A DNA stretch of 64,000 nucleotides, taken from contig NZ_CP017141.1 of the NCBI RefSeq assembly GCF_001721645.1, positions 3,844,001-3,908,000 of the forward strand. The letters run 5' to 3'. Positions 31,886 to 41,374 of this stretch are shown here, piece by piece (within the stretch, counting starts at the first letter, position 1; every line of letters starts with the position of its first letter). The notes under the pieces are model-generated. The model was given only the letters and a program-made list of their open reading frames with translations. It was not told where the DNA came from and made no database searches. The stretch comes from Pedobacter steynii (lineage in GTDB: Bacteria > Bacteroidota > Bacteroidia > Sphingobacteriales > Sphingobacteriaceae). The position numbers and the translations under genes were made by a program.

Positions 31886-33562
31886 TTAGCTATTCATGGA
31901 AATCAGGAACTCTTCATTTGTCTTTGTATTTCTGATCTGCTGCTGTACAAACTCCATGGCTTCCTGTGCGTTCATATCTGCAAGGTGGTTACGCAGGATC
32001 CAAACACGTTGTAACGTGTCTCTGTCGTGCAGTAAATCATCTCTTCTGGTACTTGAAGCAGTAATGTCAATTGCAGGGAAAATACGTTTGTTAGATAACT
32101 TACGATCCAGTTGAAGCTCCATGTTACCGGTACCTTTAAATTCTTCAAAGATAACCTCGTCCATTTTAGAGCCGGTGTCTGTTAAGGCAGTTGCAAGAAT
32201 GGTTAATGAGCCACCTCTTTCAATATTACGTGCCGCACCGAAGAAACGTTTAGGTTTATGTAAAGCATTTGCATCCACACCACCTGACAGGATCTTTCCT
32301 GAAGCAGGGGCAGTCGTATTGTACGCCCTGGCTAATCTTGTGATCGAATCCAGAAGAATCACTACATCATGACCGCATTCTACCAGGCGTTTTGCTTTTT
32401 CAAGTACAATATTTGCAATTTTAACATGTCTTTCTGCCGGTTCATCAAATGTAGAGGCAATAACTTCAGCTCTTACGCTTCTTGCCATATCTGTTACCTC
32501 CTCAGGACGCTCATCAATCAATAGAATGATCAGGTAAACTTCAGGATGGTTTTTCGCAATGGCATTCGCTACCTCTTTTAATAGATTGGTCTTACCTGTC
32601 TTAGGTTGAGCCACGATTAACCCACGTTGTCCTTTACCTATTGGCGTAAATAAGTCAATGATGCGGGTAGAATAATTATTACTTTCTGTATAAAGATTCA
32701 ATCTTTCTGTAGGAAAGAGAGGGGTCAGATAATCAAAAGGAACACGGTCCCTTACATCAGCAGGTAAACGTCCGTTAATGGTTTCCACTCTTACCAATGG
32801 AAAATATTTTTCTCCCTCTTTTGGAGGACGGATACTTCCTTTTACTGTATCACCTGTTTTCAAACCAAAGAGTTTGATTTGTGATTGTGATACATAAATA
32901 TCATCTGGTGAAGATAGGTAATTATAATCTGCAGATCTTAAAAAGCCATATCCATCAGGCATAATCTCTAATACCCCTTCGTTAGTAATGGTATTGTCGA
33001 AATCCAGATTTGAATAGCTATTCTCGTTCTGTTTCTGATTTCCGTTATTATTAATGTTATTAGGATTTTTTGGAGCCCTGTTGTTTTCGTCTCTTGCGGG
33101 ACGGTGTTTTTTCATTTCCTGAACAGGAGGTGCTGCAACAGCTTCTTCTTTCACTTCAGAAATAACTTCTGCAGCAGCTTCCGAAGGTGGAGCCACCACT
33201 TTTGACTGAGCTGATATTTTTTTCTCTTCTTTAACCGGACTGGCCTGAACAGGCTCATCGTCAAATAAGGATGTCCTGTTAAAGTTATTATTCTTGCTTT
33301 CTTCTTCCTCTTTAGGCGTTATTCTGATCCTTTTTCTGGTTGGTTTTTCAGCAGTATTTTCTTTTACAGTTTTTGTTTTTGTCGCTTTAACAGGTGCTTC
33401 ACCTTCAACCGATTCCGCAGCTTGTTGCTGTTCTGTGATTTGTGCGATAATTTCAACTAGTTCGGCTTTACGCAACTCATCGGCATTTAGGATACCCTGG
33501 GTTTTAGCAATCTCACGCAACTCGGCGGTGAGCTTTTCATTTAATTCTGTTTTATTAAACAT
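31886..33562 (-). CDS. rho: Transcription termination factor Rho with long disordered insertion
   Basis: A 558-residue Rho. The Rho_N helical domain (about 1-47) is followed by a low-complexity stretch (about 48-185) rich in Lys, Glu, Ala, Pro and finally Asn. Next come the cold-shock-like primary RNA site (GVLEIMPDGYGFLR), the P-loop QPKTGKTNLL, the Q-loop SGGVDANALHKPKRFFGAARN and the R-loop/C-terminal region DTGSKMDEVIFEEFKGTGN. The RecA core is intact, so it should be an active hexameric RNA helicase. Bacteroidetes Rho proteins commonly have such an insertion; in B. thetaiotaomicron it drives phase separation. Confidence 0.96.
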   Translation of the reverse strand: MFNKTELNEKLTAELREIAKTQGILNADELRKAELVEIIAQITEQQQAAESVEGEAPVKATKTKTVKENTAEKPTRKRIRITPKEEEESKNNNFNRTSLFDDEPVQASPVKEEKKISAQSKVVAPPSEAAAEVISEVKEEAVAAPPVQEMKKHRPARDENNRAPKNPNNINNNGNQKQNENSYSNLDFDNTITNEGVLEIMPDGYGFLRSADYNYLSSPDDIYVSQSQIKLFGLKTGDTVKGSIRPPKEGEKYFPLVRVETINGRLPADVRDRVPFDYLTPLFPTERLNLYTESNNYSTRIIDLFTPIGKGQRGLIVAQPKTGKTNLLKEVANAIAKNHPEVYLIILLIDERPEEVTDMARSVRAEVIASTFDEPAERHVKIANIVLEKAKRLVECGHDVVILLDSITRLARAYNTTAPASGKILSGGVDANALHKPKRFFGAARNIERGGSLTILATALTDTGSKMDEVIFEEFKGTGNMELQLDRKLSNKRIFPAIDITASSTRRDDLLHDRDTLQRVWILRNHLADMNAQEAMEFVQQQIRNTKTNEEFLISMNS

Positions 33563-33835
33563 TATATGGGTGTAGAGAATTTTTTTAAAAAAAAGTATTT
33601 ATCCAATTGAACAAAGCAAAAAATGCGATTATAAAAGATGGTATGGAACAAAATTTTATGAGATTTTCTGGAATGGTCAGATAAACTTTAGGGAATTACG
33701 CTACAATTGTATGTATTTGTAACTTAATCTCCAAGGAAAACTTAAAAATGTTTATAAAATTTACATTTAAAAGTTTCAGAAGAGGCTTTAAATCAACATG
33801 AAATTTGTCATCTTTGCACACAAAATTACCCGTAG
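33563..33835. other. Divergent intergenic region between rho and pyrF
   Basis: AT-rich, no reading frame of note. On the plus strand CATCTTTG at 33811-33818 approximates a -7 element and would start pyrF transcription about 15 nt before its ATG. No convincing hairpin or leader peptide for rho autoregulation was seen. Confidence 0.4.
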
Positions 33836-34666
33836 ATGAATAAAAAACAGCTATTTGAGCAGATCCAATTAAAAAAATCTTTTTTATGTGTAGGCTTAGA
33901 TCCAGTAATGGAGAATATTCCTAAACACCTCTTAAAATACGAAAATCCGGTTTTGGAATTTAATAAGCAGATTATTGATGTGACTAAAGACCTGTGTGTT
34001 GCTTATAAACCCAACACTGCTTTCTTTGAATCTATGGGATTAAAAGGATGGGACACCTTGATCAAAACCTGGAAATATATTCCCAAAGATATTTTCACTA
34101 TTGCTGATGCAAAAAGGGGAGATATTGGGAATACTTCTGCCATGTATGCAGATGCTTTTTTTAACGAAGCAAAGTCTGACATGAGTTTTGATGCCATTAC
34201 AGTTGCGCCTTATATGGGGAAAGATTCTGTAGGACCGTTCCTGAACCACAAAGATAAATGGGTAATTCTGCTTGCATTAACTTCAAATGCCGGGCATAGT
34301 GATTTTCAGCTGCATCAGACTCCTGAAGGAAAACTTTATGAGGAGGTGATCCGGATTTCTTCCCAATGGGCAGATAGTGAACAATTGATGTATGTGGTTG
34401 GGGCAACCAGAGGAACCGAATTCAAAAATATCAGAAGACTGGCTCCCGATAATTTCCTGCTGGTACCAGGTGTTGGTGCTCAGGGTGGAAGTCTGGCAGA
34501 TGTTTGTGAATACGGTCTGAATAAAGAGTGCGGTTTACTGGTTAATTCAGCCAGAGGAATTATTTATGCTAGTAACGGAGAGGATTTTGCCGATCGTGCC
34601 AGAGAAGAAGCTTTGAAATTACAACAAGAGATGGAGCAGATTTTAGCATCTGCTAAATTGATATGA
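33836..34666 (+). CDS. pyrF: Orotidine 5'-phosphate decarboxylase, long type
   Basis: A 276-residue OMP decarboxylase of the longer type 2 class. Motifs: FLCVGLDPVMENIPKHLL at the N-terminus, the catalytic segment DAKRGDIGNTSAMYA with the Lys/Asp pair, VAPYMGKDSVGPF, and VPGVGAQGGSL with SARGIIYAS for phosphate binding. It catalyses the last step of UMP synthesis. The stop overlaps the start of the DMT transporter gene by 4 nt, indicating coupling. Confidence 0.95.
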   Translation: MNKKQLFEQIQLKKSFLCVGLDPVMENIPKHLLKYENPVLEFNKQIIDVTKDLCVAYKPNTAFFESMGLKGWDTLIKTWKYIPKDIFTIADAKRGDIGNTSAMYADAFFNEAKSDMSFDAITVAPYMGKDSVGPFLNHKDKWVILLALTSNAGHSDFQLHQTPEGKLYEEVIRISSQWADSEQLMYVVGATRGTEFKNIRRLAPDNFLLVPGVGAQGGSLADVCEYGLNKECGLLVNSARGIIYASNGEDFADRAREEALKLQQEMEQILASAKLI

Positions 34667-35571
34667 CCCAAAAAACAGATTTAAAACTCATTGGAGCTTT
34701 ATTAGCTGTTGCCGTTGTTTGGGGAACAACTTATCTTGGAATCAGGGTGGCAGTGGAAACCATTCCACCCTGGTTCGTTGCCGCGATGAGGCAAAGCCTT
34801 GCTTCCCTTCTCCTGTTAATTATCCTGATCCGGAAAAAAGATCTGATATGGAAAGGCTGGCCATATTTCAGACGCCAGATGGTGTTATCTACATTGATGA
34901 TCGTAATGGCAAACGGAATGACTACCGTGGCTGAACAAACCATTCCGAGCGGACTTACCTCTCTGTTAAATGCGCTGAATCCATTGGTGGTATTTATCGC
35001 CTGTGTACTTGTAGGTTTGCAGAAACCTTCCTGGAGAGGATTTTTGGGGGTGATAATTGGTTTTCTTGGTGTGGCGTTTATCTTCAGGGAAGGCATCAGT
35101 GAGTTGCTGGACCCTAACTATAAAACAGGAATTATGTTCCTTTGTTTTGCCATTAGCGGCTGGACGATTGGTACCGTTTATGCAAAAAAGAACAACCATA
35201 AATCCGATCATATTTTTCTTGACTTATTTTATCAGTTTGCGTTCTCTGCAATAGTTCAGTTCATTCTGGCTTTTATGTTTTCCGATGATATCGCTGTCGG
35301 AAACTGGTCATCACGTAGTCTCATCGCAGTAGCTTATCTGGCTGTTTTTGGCTCGGTATTTACTTTTTTCTGCTACCACTACGCCCTTAAAAGAGTAACC
35401 GCTACAGAGGTGTCTATCCTGACCTATTTTAATACCGTGATTGCTTTATTTCTGGGATGGCTCATTCTGGATGAGGTCATTACCATTGATATTCTGATTG
35501 CCACAGTATTGATTATTCTTGGGGTCTTTATTACGAATTATAAAAAGCAAAAAACAAAAGTCTCTTTGTGA
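34663..35571 (+). CDS. EamA/DMT family transporter
   Basis: A 302-residue membrane protein with about ten TM helices in two EamA repeats. The first begins AVVWGTTYLGIRVAVETIPPWF, and the second covers FAISGWTIGTVYAKK to LGVFITNYKK. DMT transporters of this class export or import amino acids or other metabolites, and the substrate cannot be read from sequence. The start overlaps the pyrF stop by 4 nt. Confidence 0.88.
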   Translation: MTQKTDLKLIGALLAVAVVWGTTYLGIRVAVETIPPWFVAAMRQSLASLLLLIILIRKKDLIWKGWPYFRRQMVLSTLMIVMANGMTTVAEQTIPSGLTSLLNALNPLVVFIACVLVGLQKPSWRGFLGVIIGFLGVAFIFREGISELLDPNYKTGIMFLCFAISGWTIGTVYAKKNNHKSDHIFLDLFYQFAFSAIVQFILAFMFSDDIAVGNWSSRSLIAVAYLAVFGSVFTFFCYHYALKRVTATEVSILTYFNTVIALFLGWLILDEVITIDILIATVLIILGVFITNYKKQKTKVSL

Positions 35572-35603
35572 TAATTTAATTCTTTTGAGTTAAGTTAGCC
35601 TTA

Positions 35604-36884
35604 ATGGACTTTTCTGAAAACTTTCTGCATTTTATTTGGCAATTCCAGCTATACAAAACATTGGATTTATTTTGTGTCGATGGAGAGCGGTTGCGAATAC
35701 TGAATCCAGGCATTTCTAATAAAAATGCAGGACCTGACTTTAATCGTGCTAAACTTTCAATAGGAGGGATTACCTGGATTGGCGATGTTGAAATTCATAT
35801 CAAATCCTCTGATTGGTTGCTACACGGACATCAAAAGGATCCGGCTTATGACTCGGTAATTTTACATGTTGTTTATCAATATGATTTGCCGGTTTACAGG
35901 AAAGACGGGAGCGTACTTCCGGTATTGGTATTGGAAAAGCTGTTTCCAGAACAGCTTTTAGACCATTATGATCAATTGATTAATTCTATAAACAAATTCC
36001 CTTGTGAAAAGCAGATAAGGGAAATAAATTCTGTTGTTATCAACGGCTTTTTATCCAGAATGATGGTAGAACGTTTAGAGCAAAAGTCGGCCCAGGTCTT
36101 TGATAAGCTGGCGAGGCTGGCCGGGGATTGGGAGGCAACTTTTTATTATTTCATGGCTAAGAGTTTTGGGTTTAAGGTAAATGAAATTCCCTTTGAGCTT
36201 TTGGTAAGCGCTCTGCCACTTCAGGTGCTTAGAAAACATCTGAACAATGCTTTACAGGTAGAAGCCCTTCTGTTTGGTCAGGCCGGCTTTTTATCCGGAT
36301 CTTTTAAAGATGAATATCCGCGGAAGTTAAAAAAGGAATACCTTTTCCTTCAAAAGAAATATGGTTTAAAACCAATAGGGCCCGGAGCATGGAAGTTTTT
36401 AAGAATGAGGCCGCAGAATTTCCCGACACTGAGATTGGCACAGTTTTGTGGATTAATGATAAAGTCTGATCGTCTATTTTCCAGGATGCTGGATATTGAA
36501 CATTTGCCTGATCTGGTTAAGCTATTGGAAAATCTGCAGGTTAATCCTTATTGGCTTAGTCATTATCATTTTAGAAAGGAGACAAAAAAGGTGAGATTAC
36601 AGTTGGGGACCAGATCTGTCCATCATTTGATTATCAATGCCATTTGTGTATTCCTGTTCTCTTACGGAAAATATGTAGATCAACCTCAGTTCATCAGTCG
36701 TGCGATAAATCTTTTAGAGCAAATGCCTGCTGAAAATAACGCAATTATAGGCTGGTACAGGGCTTCAGGCATTGTTGTTGACAATGCTTTTTTCTCTCAG
36801 GCATTGCTTCAGTTAAATAAATACTATTGTGCTCAAAAAAAATGCTTAAATTGTGGTATCGGAATCAAGATATTAAACAAATAA
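35604..36884 (+). CDS. DUF2851 family protein
   Basis: A 426-residue protein of the DUF2851 family, which is nearly confined to Bacteroidetes/Chlorobi and has no known function. Features visible are the opening FLHFIWQFQLYKTLDL, the N-terminal segment NAGPDFNRAKLSIGGITWIGDVEIHIKSSDWLLHGHQKDPAYD (quoted in part: GPDFNRAKL, GDVEIHIKSSDW), and a C-terminal pair of Cys in KKCLNCGIGIK. The D/E-x-H pattern resembles nuclease-like metal ligands, but this is not evidence for an activity. The PspC gene follows after 1 nt. Confidence 0.8.
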   Translation: MDFSENFLHFIWQFQLYKTLDLFCVDGERLRILNPGISNKNAGPDFNRAKLSIGGITWIGDVEIHIKSSDWLLHGHQKDPAYDSVILHVVYQYDLPVYRKDGSVLPVLVLEKLFPEQLLDHYDQLINSINKFPCEKQIREINSVVINGFLSRMMVERLEQKSAQVFDKLARLAGDWEATFYYFMAKSFGFKVNEIPFELLVSALPLQVLRKHLNNALQVEALLFGQAGFLSGSFKDEYPRKLKKEYLFLQKKYGLKPIGPGAWKFLRMRPQNFPTLRLAQFCGLMIKSDRLFSRMLDIEHLPDLVKLLENLQVNPYWLSHYHFRKETKKVRLQLGTRSVHHLIINAICVFLFSYGKYVDQPQFISRAINLLEQMPAENNAIIGWYRASGIVVDNAFFSQALLQLNKYYCAQKKCLNCGIGIKILNK

Positions 36885-36885
36885 C

Positions 36886-37110
36886 ATGTTCCAACGAATC
36901 ATTACATTTTTTGAAAAGCAGAGTTTTGGGGTATGTACCTATCTTGCAGAACGATTGAATATGTCAATCGGCAAAATAAGGTTGTTTTTTATATACTCTT
37001 CATTCTTAGCCATAGGTTTTCCTATCATATTTTATATCCTTGCGGCTTTAGTACTGGATGTGAGACATTATATCAAAAAGATCAGATTACGGATTTGGGA
37101 TGCTGACTAA
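36886..37110 (+). CDS. PspC-domain small membrane protein
   Basis: A 74-residue protein made of one PspC domain: an N-terminal amphipathic part FGVCTYLAERLNMSIGKIRLFF and one TM helix (about 38-60). In enterobacteria PspC is an inner-membrane sensor of envelope stress; small PspC-only proteins in Bacteroidetes are uncharacterised. It begins 1 nt after the DUF2851 stop, so it is co-transcribed. The stop overlaps the end of the convergent ankyrin gene by 4 nt. Confidence 0.8.
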   Translation: MFQRIITFFEKQSFGVCTYLAERLNMSIGKIRLFFIYSSFLAIGFPIIFYILAALVLDVRHYIKKIRLRIWDAD

Positions 37111-37757
37111 ATCTTAAGTATTGCGGCGATTTCCGGAAAACCTTTTTCTTCAGCGAGGTCAGCAGGTAGTTTTCCACCTTCCATACGCACATTTAAGTCT
37201 GCGGAATATTCAAGTAACAGGATAATAAGCTCTATATTTCCAGTTTGCGCAGCTGCATGTAAGGCAGTAAATCCAGCTTGTTGTTTCACATTTACTTCCG
37301 CTCCTGCCTCTAAAAGCATTTTGGTAATGTTGTAACTTTTAGCGGCAACCGCAGAATGAATAGGGAATACATTGAAACCATTATTTGCCGCTGTATTTAC
37401 CGAAGCCCCTCTGGAAATTAATAATCTTGTAATTTCTTCATGTCCGAAATAAGCTGCTAATCCAAGAGGAGTAAAGCCATCTTTGGAGAAGGAGTTAACC
37501 AGATCAGGATGTTGGTCAAGGAGATCAGAAGTTTCCTGAAATTTCCCCAGAGCGCATGCTTCAAAAAGACTGATGTTTTTTGAAAAACCTGCAATTACAG
37601 CTGCAATGATCGGTTTTTTATAATAACATGCAAGCAAAAGAGGAGATACCCCATGACTGGTTTCCTTTGTTGTCAGTTCCGGATGCCTGGTTAGCAAATC
37701 AGAAATCTCTTGTTTTTTATCTGTTTCTATGAATGTTTCAAGCTGAGAGATGTCCAT
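37107..37757 (-). CDS. Ankyrin-repeat protein
   Basis: A 216-residue protein, with the start placed at MDISQLETF (37757); the longer frame begins with 14 residues that do not fit a signal or domain. Five to six ankyrin repeats are visible, for example DGFTPLGLAAYFGHEEITRLLISRGA, shown in short as TPLGLAAYFGHEEI, and AGFTALHAAAQTGNIELI. It has no signal peptide and is probably a cytoplasmic protein-protein interaction module with no clear partner in the neighbourhood. Confidence 0.88.
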   Translation of the reverse strand: MDISQLETFIETDKKQEISDLLTRHPELTTKETSHGVSPLLLACYYKKPIIAAVIAGFSKNISLFEACALGKFQETSDLLDQHPDLVNSFSKDGFTPLGLAAYFGHEEITRLLISRGASVNTAANNGFNVFPIHSAVAAKSYNITKMLLEAGAEVNVKQQAGFTALHAAAQTGNIELIILLLEYSADLNVRMEGGKLPADLAEEKGFPEIAAILKI

Positions 37758-37819
37758 TGTTGAGTTTAGAGGTCTTAAAATACATAAATAAAATAACAAA
37801 TTTAAAATGAGATAGGGAT

Positions 37820-37857
37820 AAAAAAAATCCCGTCAAACATTTTTATCTGACGGGATT
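37820..37857 (-). terminator. Minus-strand terminator without a known gene upstream
   Basis: Stem AATCCCGTC (37826-37834) pairs with GACGGGATT (37849-37857). On the minus strand it is followed by eight U. It faces left and lies upstream of the ankyrin gene, while the next gene to the right (ftsK) is on the plus strand. It therefore must end a short transcript from 37858-38010. Confidence 0.8.
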
Positions 37858-37882
37858 ACCTTAAAACAAAACTTATCTCTAA

Positions 37883-37963
37883 TTAAAACTTAAACGCTAT
37901 ATGTATGACATCAAAGGTTTTAAATGGTTTAATCAGCCGCAGAAATCTGATCAGATAAGCCAT
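37883..37963 (-). CDS. Candidate 26-residue small protein or sRNA gene
   Basis: An ATG at 37963 opens a 26-codon frame beginning MAYLIRFLRL and ending VIHIAFKF, stop at 37883. The product would be cationic and amphipathic, with no acidic residue except one Asp. A promoter-like TTG ... TACATTTA pair lies upstream on the minus strand (around 37997-38030), and the frame is followed after 25 nt by the strong terminator at 37820-37857. The unit promoter, short frame, terminator supports a real small transcript; whether it is translated is open. Confidence 0.4.
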   Translation of the reverse strand: MAYLIRFLRLIKPFKTFDVIHIAFKF

Positions 37964-38043
37964 TCAAATCAGCAATAATTTTTATTTAATAAGTACAGGT
38001 TTAAATGTATTTATAATAACTTAGTACATACAACTATATGTTT

Positions 38044-38051
38044 TATATTTG
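38044..38051 (+). promoter_or_regulatory. -7 element before ftsK
   Basis: TATATTTG, with a TTAG 19 nt upstream as a weak -33. The start would fall about 20 nt before the ftsK ATG. Confidence 0.4.
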
Positions 38052-38076
38052 TTGATTATAATATTAGTAACGAAAA

Positions 38077-40647
38077 ATGTCGGTAAGGGGAAATCAGTTC
38101 AGGTCCAATTCATTTAAAAACGAGTCCGGTGATAAGCAGAGCTCGAAGTCATCAACAAACAGACCAGCCAGGGAGAGATTTAACATCATGCCGCGTCTTG
38201 ATTTTCAGAATGGGAGACTGTTTAAGATCATAGGGTTGGTGTTTGTGATCATGTCTCTGTATTTCCTGATCGCTTTCACCTCCTACCTTTTCACCTGGCA
38301 GGAGGATCATAGTTATGTGATCGATGCGAACGGAGGCTGGGGAAATCTTTTCAAAACATACGAAGAACTTCAACAGGTAAATATTACTCCCGTAGTCTCT
38401 AATTGGCTGGGTAAAATAGGCGCTTTATTATCCCACCAGTTTATTTATGAATGGTTTGGTTTGGCCTCTTTCTTATTCATCTTTGTATTCTTTGTAATTG
38501 GTTACCGCTTATTGTTTAAGGTGAAAATATTTTCCATTGAAAAAACACTAGGTTATAGCTTATTCTTTTTACTGTTTATCTCACTGACGCTTGGATTTGC
38601 GCATTCCTTTATGAATGATGCCCCGCATTATCTGGAAGGAGAATTTGGTTACTGGACAAATAAATTGCTCACAGCTCAGATTGGCAAGGCCGGAGTAGCG
38701 GGACTGATCGTATTCTTAGGACTAACTATTCTTATTGTTGCCTATAACATTGATTTTAAATTACCTCAGCGTAAAAAAGAAGAGGCCATCATTCCTGATG
38801 TTCCTGAAGATATAGAAATTGAAAATGAAGTCCGTTCTGAACCGGTAGAATTTAATCTGAATGACCGCTTAGGCAGAGAACGTAAGAAAGAACAAAATGT
38901 GGTACTTAACCCTTCCAGATTTGAAGAAAGAAATGAAATCGAACTGGAAAAAGAAGTTGTTCCTGCGTTTACTGCACCGGTTCCTCCGGTCAATGTAATG
39001 ACTCCTCCACCTCCTGTAGTGGTTTCTCCACCAATAGAAATTACACCGGTAATGGAAGAGGAGCCAGAATTGGAGCTAACTATTGAGAAATCAGAAGAGG
39101 AGAAGAAATCTGATGAGCTGGTAGAACAATTCGGAAATTATGATCCGACGTTGGACCTCTCCAGTTACAAATACCCGCATCTGGACCTGTTGGAAAACTA
39201 TGGTTCGAATAAGATTTCAGTGAATGCCGATGAACTGGAAGCCAATAAGAATAAAATTGTAGAGACCCTGAATCACTACAATATTGAAATTGACAAAATA
39301 AAGGCAACCATTGGTCCAACGGTGACTTTATATGAAATTATTCCAGCTCCAGGGGTAAGGATTTCGAAAATTAAAAATCTCGAAGATGATATTGCATTAA
39401 GCTTAGCAGCATTGGGAATCCGCATTATTGCTCCGATGCCTGGAAAAGGAACAATTGGTATTGAGGTGCCAAATATGCATCCTGAAATGGTATCCATGCG
39501 AAGTATTCTGGCTACGGAGAAATTCCAGACGACTACAATGGATTTGCCTATTGCTATGGGGAAAACGATTTCTAATGAAGTTTATATTGGTGATTTGGCG
39601 AAAATGCCCCATTTATTGGTGGCTGGTGCGACCGGACAGGGTAAGTCGGTGGGAATTAACTCTATTCTGGTTTCCCTGCTTTATAAGAAACACCCTTCAC
39701 AGTTGAAATTTGTTCTGGTTGACCCTAAAAAGGTGGAGTTAACCCTATTTAATAAAATTGAACGTCACTTCCTTGCTAAACTTCCGGGTGAGGCGGATGC
39801 AATTATTACAGATACCAAAAAGGTAATCAATACCTTAAATTCTCTTTGTATTGAGATGGACCAGCGTTATGATTTATTAAAAGACGCCCAGGTAAGAAAT
39901 CTGAAAGAGTACAATGAGAAGTTTATAAAAAGAAAACTAAATCCTAATAATTCCCATAGATTCCTGCCCTATATTGTGCTGATCGTGGATGAGTTTGCAG
40001 ATTTAATGATGACTGCGGGTAAGGAAGTGGAAACACCGATAGCACGTTTAGCACAGCTTGCCCGTGCGGTAGGTATTCACCTGGTACTGGCTACACAAAG
40101 ACCTTCGGTAAATATTATTACTGGTACGATTAAGGCAAACTTCCCGGCCAGGCTTGCCTTTAGGGTTTTGTCTAAAATTGACTCCAGAACAATCCTTGAT
40201 AGTGGAGGAGCTGATCAGCTGATCGGTAGAGGGGATATGTTGTTGTCTACAGGAAATGACCTGATCAGGTTGCAGTGTGCTTTTGTTGATACACCTGAGG
40301 TGGACCGGATTTCGGAATTTATTGGTAACCAAAGGGGGTATCCTGAGGCTTATCAGCTTCCTGAATACATTGATGAAGCAGCCGAATCTGCTAAGCTGGA
40401 CTTTGATCCGCATGATCGTGATGCGATGTTTGAGGATGCAGCACGGTTAATTGTAATGCATCAGCAGGGCTCTACTTCCTTGATCCAGAGGAAGTTGAAG
40501 TTGGGCTATAACAGAGCCGGAAGAATCATTGATCAATTGGAAGCTGCGGGAGTCGTAGGCCCGTTTGAGGGGAGTAAGGCCAGGGAGGTTCTGATCCCTG
40601 ACGATTACGCTTTGGAACAGTTCTTGAATAATCTCAATAACGATTAA
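38077..40647 (+). CDS. ftsK: DNA translocase FtsK
   Basis: An 856-residue FtsK/SpoIIIE protein. Four TM helices fall in about residues 45-235, followed by a Pro/Glu-rich linker (about 240-370). The motor domain has Walker A GATGQGKSVG (K523) and Walker B IVLIVDEFADLM, then ATQRPSVNIITG. The C-terminal gamma winged-helix (about 790-850) has the DNA-reading helix near LIQRKLKLGYNRAGRIIDQLE, quoted as KLKLGYNRAGRI. It pumps chromosome DNA through the septum towards dif. The linker is short compared with E. coli. lolA follows after 18 nt. Confidence 0.96.
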   Translation: MSVRGNQFRSNSFKNESGDKQSSKSSTNRPARERFNIMPRLDFQNGRLFKIIGLVFVIMSLYFLIAFTSYLFTWQEDHSYVIDANGGWGNLFKTYEELQQVNITPVVSNWLGKIGALLSHQFIYEWFGLASFLFIFVFFVIGYRLLFKVKIFSIEKTLGYSLFFLLFISLTLGFAHSFMNDAPHYLEGEFGYWTNKLLTAQIGKAGVAGLIVFLGLTILIVAYNIDFKLPQRKKEEAIIPDVPEDIEIENEVRSEPVEFNLNDRLGRERKKEQNVVLNPSRFEERNEIELEKEVVPAFTAPVPPVNVMTPPPPVVVSPPIEITPVMEEEPELELTIEKSEEEKKSDELVEQFGNYDPTLDLSSYKYPHLDLLENYGSNKISVNADELEANKNKIVETLNHYNIEIDKIKATIGPTVTLYEIIPAPGVRISKIKNLEDDIALSLAALGIRIIAPMPGKGTIGIEVPNMHPEMVSMRSILATEKFQTTTMDLPIAMGKTISNEVYIGDLAKMPHLLVAGATGQGKSVGINSILVSLLYKKHPSQLKFVLVDPKKVELTLFNKIERHFLAKLPGEADAIITDTKKVINTLNSLCIEMDQRYDLLKDAQVRNLKEYNEKFIKRKLNPNNSHRFLPYIVLIVDEFADLMMTAGKEVETPIARLAQLARAVGIHLVLATQRPSVNIITGTIKANFPARLAFRVLSKIDSRTILDSGGADQLIGRGDMLLSTGNDLIRLQCAFVDTPEVDRISEFIGNQRGYPEAYQLPEYIDEAAESAKLDFDPHDRDAMFEDAARLIVMHQQGSTSLIQRKLKLGYNRAGRIIDQLEAAGVVGPFEGSKAREVLIPDDYALEQFLNNLNND

Positions 40648-40665
40648 CACGTAATTAGAGAAAAG

Positions 40666-41316
40666 ATGAAAAAGATTGTATTGTCACTATTGGTTACGGC
40701 AGGTTTTGCCTGTGCATCTTATGCGCAGACGGATGCCAGGGCCAAAGCTATATTAGCCGATGTAAGTAAGAAGTATCGTTCATATGATGTGGTGAAAACT
40801 GATTTTACTTTTGTTCTGGATAACCCGCAAGCTAAAATTAAAGAAACCCAGCAGGGAACATTAATTGTGAAAGCAAAAACAAATAAGTACAGGGTAGCCA
40901 TGACCAACCAGGAACTGATTAGTGATGGTAAAAATCAATGGACTTATCTGAAAGAGGATAAAGAGGTTCAGCTGACTAATGCCGATAATAGCGGAGATGC
41001 TTTGAATCCTGCGAAGATATTTACTGTTTATGAAAAGGGCTTTAAATACAATTATACCGGGGAGTCTAAAGTAGGGGGGAAAGTTTATCAAATGATTGAT
41101 CTTGCACCTGTAGATGTTACAAAATCCTATTTTAAAATTCGCCTGGGAATTGATAAAACGGCCAAACAGGTTGGAAGCGTGGTGATTTTTGATAAAAGCG
41201 GAAATAAGTACACCTATAACGTAAAGAAGATTGTATCTAATGTTAAAGTACCTGAAAGTACCTTCGCTTTTGATACTAAGAAATATCCGGGAGTAGAAGT
41301 TGTAGACTTGAGATAG
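40666..41316 (+). CDS. lolA: LolA-like outer-membrane lipoprotein carrier
   Basis: A 216-residue periplasmic protein with a signal peptide cleaved after about SYAQ (residue 21). The LolA half-barrel is recognised by YRSYDVVKTDFTF, QQGTLIVKAKTNKYRVAM, a DGKNQWTYLKEDKEVQ strand and LGIDKTAKQVGSVVIFDK. LolA carries lipoproteins from LolCDE to the outer membrane. Placement after ftsK is common in Bacteroidetes. A strong terminator follows. Confidence 0.9.
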   Translation: MKKIVLSLLVTAGFACASYAQTDARAKAILADVSKKYRSYDVVKTDFTFVLDNPQAKIKETQQGTLIVKAKTNKYRVAMTNQELISDGKNQWTYLKEDKEVQLTNADNSGDALNPAKIFTVYEKGFKYNYTGESKVGGKVYQMIDLAPVDVTKSYFKIRLGIDKTAKQVGSVVIFDKSGNKYTYNVKKIVSNVKVPESTFAFDTKKYPGVEVVDLR

Positions 41317-41337
41317 TCGTCTGACGATTAAAATTTT

Positions 41338-41374
41338 AAAAAGGGTTTAAGCAATTTGTTTAAACCCTTTTTTT
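41338..41374 (+). terminator. Terminator after lolA
   Basis: AAAAAGGGTTTAA (41338-41350) pairs over 13 bp with TTAAACCCTTTTT (41360-41372). Confidence 0.9.
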
